Assembly: GCA_910587505.1 (NCBI GenBank) | Contig: CAJULD010000047.1 | Span: 1 to 20,631 of the forward strand | Direction: 5' to 3' | DNA length: 20,631 nucleotides | Source: an uncultured Oscillospiraceae bacterium | GTDB taxonomy: Bacteria > Bacillota > Clostridia > Oscillospirales > Oscillospiraceae | Shown here: positions 14,906-20,631 of the stretch, one piece after another | How positions within the stretch are numbered: position 1 is the stretch's first letter | Layout: every line of letters starts with the position of its first letter | The notes under the pieces: generated by a model | What the model was told of the DNA's origin: nothing | The model's database searches: none | What the model saw: only the letters and a program-made list of their open reading frames with translations | Program-made: the position numbers and the translations under genes

Positions 14906-16006
14906 GTGAGCGAAAAAATATCCCAGCGCGTTACGGCGGTGGTGTTCTGCGCCTTTCTGGCGGGATTCGGGATTTTGCACATTCTCCTGCCGGACCGGGA
15001 ATTTTCTCCGGTGGAGAACCGGACGCTGGCCCGGCGGCCGGCCTTTTCCTGGACGGCGCTGGCGGACGGAAGCTATACCGCCGGGCTGGAAAAATATCTG
15101 GAGGATCAGTTCCCCCTGCGGGACGGCTGGATGGGGCTGAAAAACCGTTGGGAATATCTGCTGGGGAAGCGGGAGTTTCACGGGGTGTACCTGTGCGGCG
15201 ACACGCTGATCCACAAGATCGAGGACGCCGGGCGGGCGGAGCAGAACGTGGACTATCTGCGGCGGCTGACGGAGAAGACGGAAATTCCCGTCTATGTGGG
15301 GCTGATTCCCACGGCGGCGGAGATCTGGAAGGACAGGCTGCCATCCGGCTCGGAGAACTTCGACCAGGCGGCCTGGCTGGAGCGGGTGAAGGCAGCGCTT
15401 CCGGAGGCGGTATGGGTTGACGCCGGGGGCGCTTTGGCGGACCATGCCGGCGAACCGGTGTTCTACCGCACGGACCACCACTGGACCAGCCGGGGCGCTT
15501 ACTATGGCTACTGCGCCCTGCTGGAGGCCATGGGGGAGACCCCCGCGCCGCTGGGGGAGGCTCAGACGGTGTCCCGCGACTTCAACGGAACGCTCTACTC
15601 CACCTCCGGCATTCACTGGCTGGAGCCGGACGTCATCGAGCGGTACGTCTCCGGGGATACGGTGACCGTGGAGGACGGCGAGTCCACCCACGGCCTGTAT
15701 GTGGACAGCTTCCTGGAGGAGAAGGACAAATACGCCTCCTTCCTGGGCGGCAACGCGCCGCTGTATATTGTCCGCAATCCGGAGGCGGTCACCTCGCAAA
15801 AGCTGCTGGTGGTCCGGGACAGCTATTCGGACAGCCTGGCGCCCTTCCTGAGCGGTCAGTTCTCGGAGATCCACCTGCTGGACCTGCGCTACTACCGGAC
15901 CTCCGTGGCAACGTATGCGGAGGAGAACGGGATGGATCAGATCTTTGTCTGCTACAGCGTGGAGAACTTTGTCAAGGATCAGGACGCGGTGTTTCTGGCG
16001 CAATAG
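14906..16006 (+). CDS. DHHW-family protein, predicted extracytoplasmic acyltransferase partner
   Basis: A 366-residue protein with one N-terminal transmembrane or signal-anchor segment (about 9-28), followed by an extracytoplasmic SGNH-like domain. The opening EFSPVENRTLARRPAFSW and LEKYLEDQFPLRDGW are typical of AlgJ/AlgX-like proteins. DHHW is at 190-193 within FYRTDHHWTSRGAYY, and VRDSYSDSLAPFL near residue 310 matches the conserved D-S-Y segment. In AlgX-type enzymes the D-H and S residues form the catalytic triad for polymer O-acetylation. The start is GTG 14906, seven bases after AGGGGAG. With the MBOAT enzyme it probably forms a transmembrane acetyl-transfer pair; the polymer is not identified. 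Confidence 0.88.
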   Translation: MSEKISQRVTAVVFCAFLAGFGILHILLPDREFSPVENRTLARRPAFSWTALADGSYTAGLEKYLEDQFPLRDGWMGLKNRWEYLLGKREFHGVYLCGDTLIHKIEDAGRAEQNVDYLRRLTEKTEIPVYVGLIPTAAEIWKDRLPSGSENFDQAAWLERVKAALPEAVWVDAGGALADHAGEPVFYRTDHHWTSRGAYYGYCALLEAMGETPAPLGEAQTVSRDFNGTLYSTSGIHWLEPDVIERYVSGDTVTVEDGESTHGLYVDSFLEEKDKYASFLGGNAPLYIVRNPEAVTSQKLLVVRDSYSDSLAPFLSGQFSEIHLLDLRYYRTSVATYAEENGMDQIFVCYSVENFVKDQDAVFLAQ

Positions 16007-16123
16007 GGACCGGTACGGGCAAAGGGGAAGCATATCTCCATGCCCGCCCTTATCAGGATTTGCGAAACGCTGAACTGTGATATTTCCGATGTGATTGCGC
16101 CTGTGCCGGGCGACGATCCATGA
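16007..16123 (+). pseudogene. 3' remnant of an XRE/HTH_26-type regulator gene
   Basis: Directly after the DHHW stop, in the same frame, the codons read through K-G-K-H-I-S-M-P-A-L-I-R-I-C-E-T-L-N-C-D-I-S-D-V and stop at 16121. This is the last third of a Cro/CI-type helix-turn-helix domain of the HTH_26 kind, in which L-x-K-I-C-x-x-L-N-C-x-x-x-D-I is diagnostic. The N-terminal two thirds, with the recognition helix, are absent, and no ribosome site precedes the internal ATG at 16040. The fragment is best read as a decayed gene cut at the DHHW boundary. Confidence 0.7.
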
Positions 16124-16140
16124 GAAAAAAGAGTATCACG

Positions 16141-16194
16141 ATGAACAGCAAAACAGTAGAGGCTGGTATCAGCCTCTACTGTTTTGCTGTTCAT
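16141..16194. repeat. Perfect 24-bp inverted repeat, probable bidirectional terminator
   Basis: Bases 16141-16164 are the exact reverse complement of 16171-16194, with the loop GGTATC, whose ends can also pair. It overlaps the last codons and stop of the minus-strand hxlR-family gene. Leftward transcripts meet a CTTTTTT run about 10 bases past the stem. Confidence 0.85.
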
Positions 16195-16522
16195 GCGGCA
16201 TTTTCGCTTTATATTCTTCCCCCCACCTGCACAAAGCATCTAAAACCGGACTCAGGCTCCGGCCCAGCTCCGTCAATGTGTACTCAACCCGCGGCGGCAC
16301 CTCCGGATAGACCGTCCTTGTCAGCAGGCCGCTCTCCTCCATCTGCCGAAGCTGGGAGGTCAGTACCTTCTGGCTCACACTGCCGATGGATTTCTTCAAT
16401 TCCCCAAACCGCTTCGTCCCCGGCAGCAAATCACGGATAATCAGTACCTTCCACTTGTCGCCGATCAGGGTCAGCGTTGTTTCCACCGGGCAGGCGGGCA
16501 AAATTTTCGCTTCCACCGTCAT
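16169..16522 (-). CDS. HxlR/YodB-type winged-helix transcriptional regulator
   Basis: A 117-residue protein with the whole HxlR fold: CPVETTLTLIGDKWKVLIIRDLL (11-33), GTKRFGELKKSIGSVSQKVLTSQLRQMEESGLLTR (helix-turn-helix, 35-69) and the wing VPPRVEYTLTELGRSL. Cys11 is at the conserved N-terminal position used by YodB, HypR and similar repressors to sense quinones, aldehydes or disulphide stress. A second Cys lies at 98. An AGGAGG-type site precedes the ATG. Its own promoter carries an inverted repeat between the -35 and -10 boxes, so it is probably autorepressing, and the divergent MBL-like gene is the likely target. Its last eight codons lie in a perfect palindrome. Confidence 0.95.
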   Translation of the reverse strand: MTVEAKILPACPVETTLTLIGDKWKVLIIRDLLPGTKRFGELKKSIGSVSQKVLTSQLRQMEESGLLTRTVYPEVPPRVEYTLTELGRSLSPVLDALCRWGEEYKAKMPHEQQNSRG

Positions 16523-16562
16523 ATCCTCCTGTCCATCAGTTTCCAGAATGCCGTACAGTTAC

Positions 16563-16592
16563 ATTTTACCGTATCTCCCATACGGAGGTCAA
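16563..16592 (-). promoter_or_regulatory. Sigma-A promoter of the hxlR-family gene
   Basis: On the minus strand the -35 box is TTGACC (16592-16587, 5 of 6), then an 18-base spacer, then the -10 box TAAAAT (16568-16563, 5 of 6). Transcription would start near 16556, about 33 bases before the start codon. Confidence 0.75.
16569..16585. promoter_or_regulatory. Probable HxlR-family operator
   Basis: CCGTAT, five bases, ATACGG is a perfect inverted repeat lying wholly inside the spacer of the hxlR promoter, an ideal position for repression. A related stretch, ACCGTTTCCTCCCGGTAAC, appears at about 16648-16666 on the side of the divergent gene. It is followed by GGTAAC, nine bases, GTTACC (16661-16681), and by the palindrome CACAATATTGTG at 16697-16708. 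These are further candidate sites. Confidence 0.6.
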
Positions 16593-16713
16593 GTTGCAAA
16601 AAAATTTTTTCTCTCCGGGAAGAGCCGGAACTCCTTGAAATCTCACAACCGTTTCCTCCCGGTAACTGTCCAATTGTTACCATCAGGTGGCTATGCCACA
16701 ATATTGTGCGTAC

Positions 16714-16742
16714 TTTTCAAATGGTTTTTGCCGTTGTATGAT
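16714..16742 (+). promoter_or_regulatory. Possible promoter of the MBL-fold gene
   Basis: TTTTCA (16714-16719, 4 of 6) and TATGAT (16737-16742, 5 of 6) are 17 bases apart. The CACAATATTGTG palindrome lies just upstream, and a GC-rich hairpin (16754-16760 with 16765-16771) follows in the leader. Confidence 0.45.
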
Positions 16743-16802
16743 GCAGATGCAGGGGCGGGGAACACCCCGCCGCAAACAAACGCATCCATGGAGGTACACA
16801 TC

Positions 16803-17594
16803 ATGAACAGGAAAGACTTTACCATCGTCCGGCTGGCCCAGGGCGAAATGCACATCTATGATTTCGGCGGCGTGAAACTCCACGCTTATCAGACCGGCGA
16901 TCCGCTGGCGGACGAGGTGTTTCTGGTAGAGAAGGCGGGGAAGTTCGTAGCCATCGAATCCCCCTGCTTCACCGGTAGCGTGGCCGCGCTGAACGGATAT
17001 CTGGCGGGGCGGGACGTGGCCGGCGTGCTGGTAGCCTATCACGGCGCAGGCGCCTCTTTCCTGCCGGACGCCCCCAAATACGCCACCGCCAACGCCGCAG
17101 AGTATGCCCGCAGCGGCGGCGGCAAAGCCCTGATCGACCAGTTCTCCGCCGCCTTTGGCAGCGACTTCGACAGCTCCATTCACCCTGTCACCCACATCCT
17201 TTCCGAGGGGGAGACAGTCATCGGCGGCATCCGGTTCGTCATTCACCAGACGGCGGAGGCTTTTGACGTGGAGATTCCCGAAATCAACGCGGTCTATACG
17301 CACATGCTGGGCCACGACTGTCACTCCATTGTAGCCGGGGCCGGCCACGCCGACGCCATGATCGCCCAGCTGCAAGGCTACATCAGGGCCGGCTACGACC
17401 TGATTCTCACCTCCCACTACACCCCGGAGAATCTGAAAGACGCTGAGGTCAAGATCCGCTATCTGGAGGAGCTGAAAGCCATCGCCGCCTCCTGCGCTGA
17501 CGGGGAGTCCTTCAAAACCGCGGTCCGGGAGCGGTATCCGGCGTACAGCGGGGAAAATTATCTGGACATGACCACGGGATTTTTCTTCAGCTGA
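16803..17594 (+). CDS. MBL-fold-like protein with a degenerate metal site
   Basis: A 263-residue protein resembling metallo-beta-lactamase-fold hydrolases: an N-terminal strand pair with YDFGGVKLHAYQTGD, EVFLVEKAGKFVAIESPCF, GVLVAYHGAG and, later, LILTSHYTPEN with KIRYLEELKAIA. In active members the fourth strand ends T-H-x-H-x-D-H; here it ends A-Y-H-G-A-G-A-S-F, leaving only His80, so at least two ligands are missing. HMLGHDCHSIVAGAGHADAM (167-186) is rich in His and Asp and could bind metal in another way. The GGAGGT site at 16790 sets ATG 16803; a longer frame enters the divergent gene and is not supported. Control by the HxlR-family regulator is likely; the substrate is unknown. Confidence 0.75.
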   Translation: MNRKDFTIVRLAQGEMHIYDFGGVKLHAYQTGDPLADEVFLVEKAGKFVAIESPCFTGSVAALNGYLAGRDVAGVLVAYHGAGASFLPDAPKYATANAAEYARSGGGKALIDQFSAAFGSDFDSSIHPVTHILSEGETVIGGIRFVIHQTAEAFDVEIPEINAVYTHMLGHDCHSIVAGAGHADAMIAQLQGYIRAGYDLILTSHYTPENLKDAEVKIRYLEELKAIAASCADGESFKTAVRERYPAYSGENYLDMTTGFFFS

Positions 17595-17604
17595 TGTTGT
17601 ACAG

Positions 17605-17636
17605 GTCCTCCCTCCGGCAAAGTCCGGAGGGAGGAC
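17605..17636 (+). terminator. Stem-loop after the MBL-like gene
   Basis: A perfect 13-bp stem (GTCCTCCCTCCGG with CCGGAGGGAGGAC) with a six-base loop, 10 bases after the stop codon and without a U-tract. The following 17637-17821 shows no gene or repeat that I can support. Confidence 0.6.
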
Positions 17637-17821
17637 TGCCATGAGAGGGTATCAAATGGAACATTCGACGGCGATTCGTACCTGAACAGCATGCTGCTGG
17701 CAGAAATGCATGAGTACCGGCCGCAATCGTGCGTTCTCCGTTCTACCGCAATCCTCCGGCTCCGCCCGCTGCTTTTATATGCCGCGCCCCGCTCATTGGA
17801 TGCAATCCGGCGGACGGGGCG

Positions 17822-17850
17822 TCATATTTCCGGTCAGGCTGTCATACAGT
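17822..17850 (+). promoter_or_regulatory. Sigma-E-type mother-cell sporulation promoter of spoIVA
   Basis: TCATATT (17822-17828), a 14-base spacer and CATACAGT (17843-17850) fit the sigma-E consensus of spore formers very well. spoIVA is a classic sigma-E gene, so position and target agree. Transcription should start near 17857, giving a leader of about 67 nt. Confidence 0.8.
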
Positions 17851-17865
17851 TACAACAGCAGAACG

Positions 17866-17919
17866 AAAACCTCCCATGCATGGAGGTTTTACAAAAATGC
17901 GCCCAGGCGCATGGGAGGT
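17866..17919 (+). promoter_or_regulatory. spoIVA leader with two ribosome sites and mutually exclusive pairings
   Basis: AAAACCTCC (17866-17874) pairs with GGAGGTTTT (17882-17890), hiding a first ribosome site that serves an in-frame ATG at 17897. The overlapping CCTCCCAT (17870-17877) is also the exact complement of ATGGGAGG (17911-17918), the ribosome site of the ATG at 17924. The same bases can thus mask either site but not both. A small hairpin (ATGCGC with GCGCAT) lies between them. Confidence 0.55.
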
Positions 17920-17923
17920 AACT

Positions 17924-19402
17924 ATGACGAATTCGGATCTCTATCAGGACATTGCCACACGGACCGGCGGGTCCCTGTTTGTGGGGGTGCTGGGGCCGGT
18001 AAGGACGGGGAAGTCCACCTTCATCAAGCGCTTTATGGAAACCTGCGTCATTCCGAACATTGAAAACGTCTACCGGCGGGAGCGGGCCATCGACGAGCTG
18101 CCTCAGTCCGGCAGCGGCCGGACCATCATGACGGCGGAGCCCAAGTTTGTCCCGGAGGAGGCCGTTGACATCACCCTGGAGGGCGGTGCCAGCTTTTCGG
18201 TGCGGCTGATCGACAGCGTGGGATACATGGTCAAGGGGGCCATGGGGCAGTTTGAAGATGGCGCGCCCCGGATGGTGATGACTCCTTGGATGGACCACGA
18301 GATTCCCATGGCGGAGGCCGCCGAAATTGGCACCCGGAAGGTGATTCAGGAGCACTCCACCGTGGGCGTGGTCATCACCACCGACGGCTCCATTACCGAC
18401 ATTCCCCGGGAGGACTATCTGGAGGCGGAGGAGCGGGTTATCACCGAGCTTCAGGAGCTGGGAAAGCCCTTTGTGGTTCTCCTCAACTCCACGGACCCCC
18501 GGGGCAGCCGGGCCGTTGGCGTCAGCCGGGATATCGCCGGCCGCTTCGGCGTACAGTGCCTCCCGGTAAACTGTCTGGAGCTGACGGAAGAGTCCATCAC
18601 CTACATTATCAAATCCATTCTCTATGAGTTTCCCGTCCGGGAGCTGCGGTTCTTCCTGCCCCCGTGGGTGGACGCGCTGCCGGTGGGGCATCCGATCCAG
18701 TCGGCGGTGTACGGCGTGGTCCGGGAGGGCGGAAGCAAAATGGCCCACATCCGGGACGTGGAGCCGGTGGTCAGGGAGATGGGGGAGCAGGAGAATATCT
18801 CCCTCAGCCGGGTGATGTCCATCGACCTTGGCAAAGGCGTGGCCTCGGCGGAGCTTCAGCTGCCCCGGTCCCTGTTCTATGAGACGCTGTCCACCCAGTC
18901 CGGCTTTACCGTGTCCGACGACGGGGACCTGATGGAGCTGCTCACAGAGCTGGCGGGGGTGAAGGCAAGGTTTGACAAGGTGTCCGACGCGCTCAGCAAC
19001 GTCTATGAGACGGGCTATGGCATCGTCATGCCCACCATGGAGGAGCTGCTGCTGGAGGAGCCGGAGATCATGCGGCAGGGGGGACGCTACGGCGTAAAGC
19101 TGAAGGCCAGCGCTCCGTCCATCCATATGTTCAAGGTGGATATCGAATCCACGGTGTCCCCCATCGTGGGCAACGAGAAACAGAGCGAGGATATGGTCAA
19201 TTACCTCATGGAGAAGTTCTCCGGCGACCCCGCCCAGATCTGGGAGAGCAACATCTTCGGACGCAGCTTCCACGAGCTGGTGAACGAGGATTTGCAGGCA
19301 AAGCTCTACCGGATGCCCATGGATGCGAGACTGAAGTTCCAGGAGACGCTGCAAAGAATTGTCAACGAGGGCAGCGGCGGGCTCATCTGCATTATTCTGT
19401 GA
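17924..19402 (+). CDS. spoIVA: Stage IV sporulation protein A (spore coat basement-layer ATPase)
   Basis: A 492-residue protein, the same length as Bacillus subtilis SpoIVA. In the mother cell it polymerises with ATP hydrolysis on the forespore surface and anchors the coat and cortex machinery. The N-terminal DLYQDIATRTGGSLFVGVLG leads into the Walker A loop GPVRTGKST (24-32, Lys30). IDSVGYMVKGAMG and TDGSITDIPREDY are typical of its GTPase-like domain, and the conserved C-terminus ends GGLICIIL. I chose ATG 17924 because it matches the family start; ATG 17897 would add nine residues and also has a ribosome site. It shows that the organism forms endospores. Repeat copy C begins just after the stop. 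Confidence 0.98.
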   Translation: MTNSDLYQDIATRTGGSLFVGVLGPVRTGKSTFIKRFMETCVIPNIENVYRRERAIDELPQSGSGRTIMTAEPKFVPEEAVDITLEGGASFSVRLIDSVGYMVKGAMGQFEDGAPRMVMTPWMDHEIPMAEAAEIGTRKVIQEHSTVGVVITTDGSITDIPREDYLEAEERVITELQELGKPFVVLLNSTDPRGSRAVGVSRDIAGRFGVQCLPVNCLELTEESITYIIKSILYEFPVRELRFFLPPWVDALPVGHPIQSAVYGVVREGGSKMAHIRDVEPVVREMGEQENISLSRVMSIDLGKGVASAELQLPRSLFYETLSTQSGFTVSDDGDLMELLTELAGVKARFDKVSDALSNVYETGYGIVMPTMEELLLEEPEIMRQGGRYGVKLKASAPSIHMFKVDIESTVSPIVGNEKQSEDMVNYLMEKFSGDPAQIWESNIFGRSFHELVNEDLQAKLYRMPMDARLKFQETLQRIVNEGSGGLICIIL

Positions 19403-19406
19403 TATC

Positions 19407-19504
19407 CGTTTTCCTGAAAAAGCATCAGAAAGAACACTTTTGGGCAGGCTCCATCGGTTCCCCGCAACCACTTCCTGAAAGCTCCCGGCCGTCTTTTTCA
19501 GAAG
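19407..19504 (+). repeat. Dispersed intergenic repeat, copy C (diverged)
   Basis: It starts five bases after the spoIVA stop: GTTTTCCTGAAAAAG, then CATCAGAAAGAACACTTTTGGG, a non-matching middle, TTCCTGAAAG, and TTTTTCAGAAG. The blocks and their order match copy B, but the middle and the GC-rich end differ. 19505-19563 holds nothing I recognise. Confidence 0.55.
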
Positions 19505-19563
19505 AATCAAAAACAGGATTTCCGCACGGCAACGACACTGCGTTTTTAATGGGGAAACCGTAC

Positions 19564-19605
19564 AAAAAGAGCGTATCCGGTGGGAAGAACCGGATACGCT
19601 CTTTT
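19564..19605. terminator. Bidirectional intrinsic terminator between spoIVA and the XRE gene
   Basis: A 16-bp perfect stem (19565-19580 with 19590-19605) has a nine-base loop, an A-run on its left arm and a T-run on its right arm. It can terminate both the rightward spoIVA transcript and the leftward regulator transcript, whose stop codon is 20 bases away. Confidence 0.88.
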
Positions 19606-19624
19606 CGCTGTCAGAAGAGTATGC

Positions 19625-20557
19625 TCAAAACGACTCAATCCGCTTTTGCGCGGCCTCCTCGAAATACTGGTTGAGGCCCATCTCCGGCAGCAGGGAGAGC
19701 AGGCGCTTTTTGGCCGGCGCCAGCTTTTCCTCCTGCCGCCCTTTCTGATAGAAGGGAAGCAGGATCATAAGGAATTCATACTCGTCTCTTTCTGTACAGG
19801 TCTCCAGAACGGAAGGCATATGCCGCTTTATGAAATCTGACTCGTCTGTTTCAACGGCGGCATGGATCAGCAGCTGCCATATACTCAGATTTTTCTCCGA
19901 AACAGGAAAGATAATTCCGGTGGCCGGGCTTTCCTGTATGGACAGAATTTCTTCATACCTCTGCAGATCGGACAGCAGGGTGAGATAAATTTGCAGCGTA
20001 CATGCATCCTCGGCTTCTGCAAACCCCTTCCTGCACTCCGCCAGGGCTTCACGCCCCATGCCCAGGGCGGCGCGCAGCTGGTTTCTTTGCAGGCGCATGG
20101 GCAGATACCATGGATGCTCCGGGTTCCCCTCCGTCTTCTCTGTGAAGATGTTCGTAATGTTCAGGGCCTGCTGAAAGGCCTCCCGGCCCTGCTGAATCCG
20201 CAAGTGCATCTTCTCGGCTTCCAGCTGGTCCCGCTCCGCCGCCAGTCCGGCATCCTCCGCGCCGTTTTTCAGAAGGGCGTCGATGGTCTGAAGCTGGGAA
20301 TTGACGCACTCCATAGCCTCCTGAAAGGAGCGCTCGTCCCGCAGCACCGAGTATTTGCACACCAGGTCCTCCGCACGTTCCAGGGAGGTCACCCCGAACA
20401 GCTCATCAATACTTACGCTGAAAAAGGCGGCGATCTTGGGCAGCAGGGTGATTTCCGGCATCCCGTTTCCCACTTCCCATCGGGAAATTGTCTGAGGAGT
20501 CAGAAAGAGGTACTCTGCCAGCTGTGTCTGCGTGATATTTCGCTCCTTTCGCAGCAT
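19625..20557 (-). CDS. XRE-family transcriptional regulator with a helical C-terminal domain
   Basis: A 310-residue protein. An N-terminal Cro/CI helix-turn-helix (about 1-56) reads LRKERNITQTQLAEYLFLTPQTISRWEVGNGMPEITLLPKIAAFFSVSIDELFGV, with the recognition helix at TPQTISRWE. The rest (about 60-310) is predicted helical with repeated charged stretches, as in tetratricopeptide-like sensor domains of similar Clostridial regulators; I see no transmembrane segment. GGAGAG lies nine bases before the ATG at 20557. Upstream in-frame codons V-G-E-K-I-A also look like the usual start of this domain but have no start codon after a TGA, so the true N-terminus is not certain. It is convergent with spoIVA; its targets are unknown. 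Confidence 0.9.
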   Translation of the reverse strand: MLRKERNITQTQLAEYLFLTPQTISRWEVGNGMPEITLLPKIAAFFSVSIDELFGVTSLERAEDLVCKYSVLRDERSFQEAMECVNSQLQTIDALLKNGAEDAGLAAERDQLEAEKMHLRIQQGREAFQQALNITNIFTEKTEGNPEHPWYLPMRLQRNQLRAALGMGREALAECRKGFAEAEDACTLQIYLTLLSDLQRYEEILSIQESPATGIIFPVSEKNLSIWQLLIHAAVETDESDFIKRHMPSVLETCTERDEYEFLMILLPFYQKGRQEEKLAPAKKRLLSLLPEMGLNQYFEEAAQKRIESF

Positions 20558-20631
20558 GGCGATTTTCTCTCCGACACTAGGCCTTGTTTGAAAAATACGG
20601 TAAGCTGGTCAAAGTAACCAAATCATGATAG

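Noticed and set aside
14537..16033. A 498-codon open frame on the minus strand across the MBOAT end and the DHHW gene
   Set aside because: It has shadow-type composition, crosses the repeat and two well-supported genes, and shows no domain.
17691..17921. A 76-codon plus-strand frame upstream of spoIVA
   Set aside because: It has no ribosome site, runs through the sigma-E promoter and leader hairpins, and has no recognisable family. The preceding FDGDSYLNSMLLAEMHEY-like reading looked protein-like but could not be tied to anything.
17834..19510. A 558-codon open frame on the minus strand across spoIVA
   Set aside because: It is fully antisense to an unmistakable spoIVA, with no ribosome site or domain.

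Overview
The window most likely comes from an endospore-forming, GC-rich member of the Clostridia, probably Oscillospiraceae-like (Flavonifractor, Oscillibacter and relatives). I infer this from gene content and order: spoIVA behind a sigma-E-type promoter, a CIRCE operator, a pyrH-frr-uppS-cdsA-dxr-rseP-ispG block, and Gram-positive Shine-Dalgarno sites at nearly every gene. No rRNA, tRNA, insertion sequence or CRISPR array was seen.

Layout. 1-1167 is the 3' part of an extracellular solute-binding protein gene. 1181-1738 is an Hsp20 gene behind a CIRCE site set inside a 29-bp-arm perfect palindrome. 1817-3816 is a resistance-type ABC-F ATPase gene behind a long leader with its own promoter, a three-codon uORF and a strong intrinsic terminator, which looks like an antibiotic-responsive attenuator. 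3949-4940 holds a DUF1062-like zinc-ribbon gene and a DJ-1/PfpI-family gene whose nucleophile is replaced by Ser. 5125-12680 is the main operon: UMP kinase, ribosome recycling factor, undecaprenyl-PP synthase, CDP-diglyceride synthase, DXP reductoisomerase, site-2 protease and IspG. A GNAT acetyltransferase and a TIM-barrel isomerase/epimerase-like gene are inserted in it. It links nucleotide supply, translation and the MEP isoprenoid pathway to lipid-carrier and phospholipid synthesis.

12775-16006 encodes a small lipoprotein, an AlgI-type MBOAT O-acyltransferase and a DHHW-family protein, a likely exopolymer acetylation module. 16007-16123 is the 3' remnant of an XRE-type regulator gene. 16169-17594 is a divergent pair: an HxlR-family repressor with an operator inside its own promoter, and an MBL-fold-like protein lacking the metal motif. 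17822-19402 is spoIVA with a structured leader. 19625-20557 is a convergent XRE regulator gene.

A short repeat (hairpin plus a GAACTTT-type tail) occurs four times between genes (2090, 10537 inverted, 14737, 19407). Three copies begin at or overlap a stop codon. This repeat family and the ABC-F leader are the most interesting signals here.
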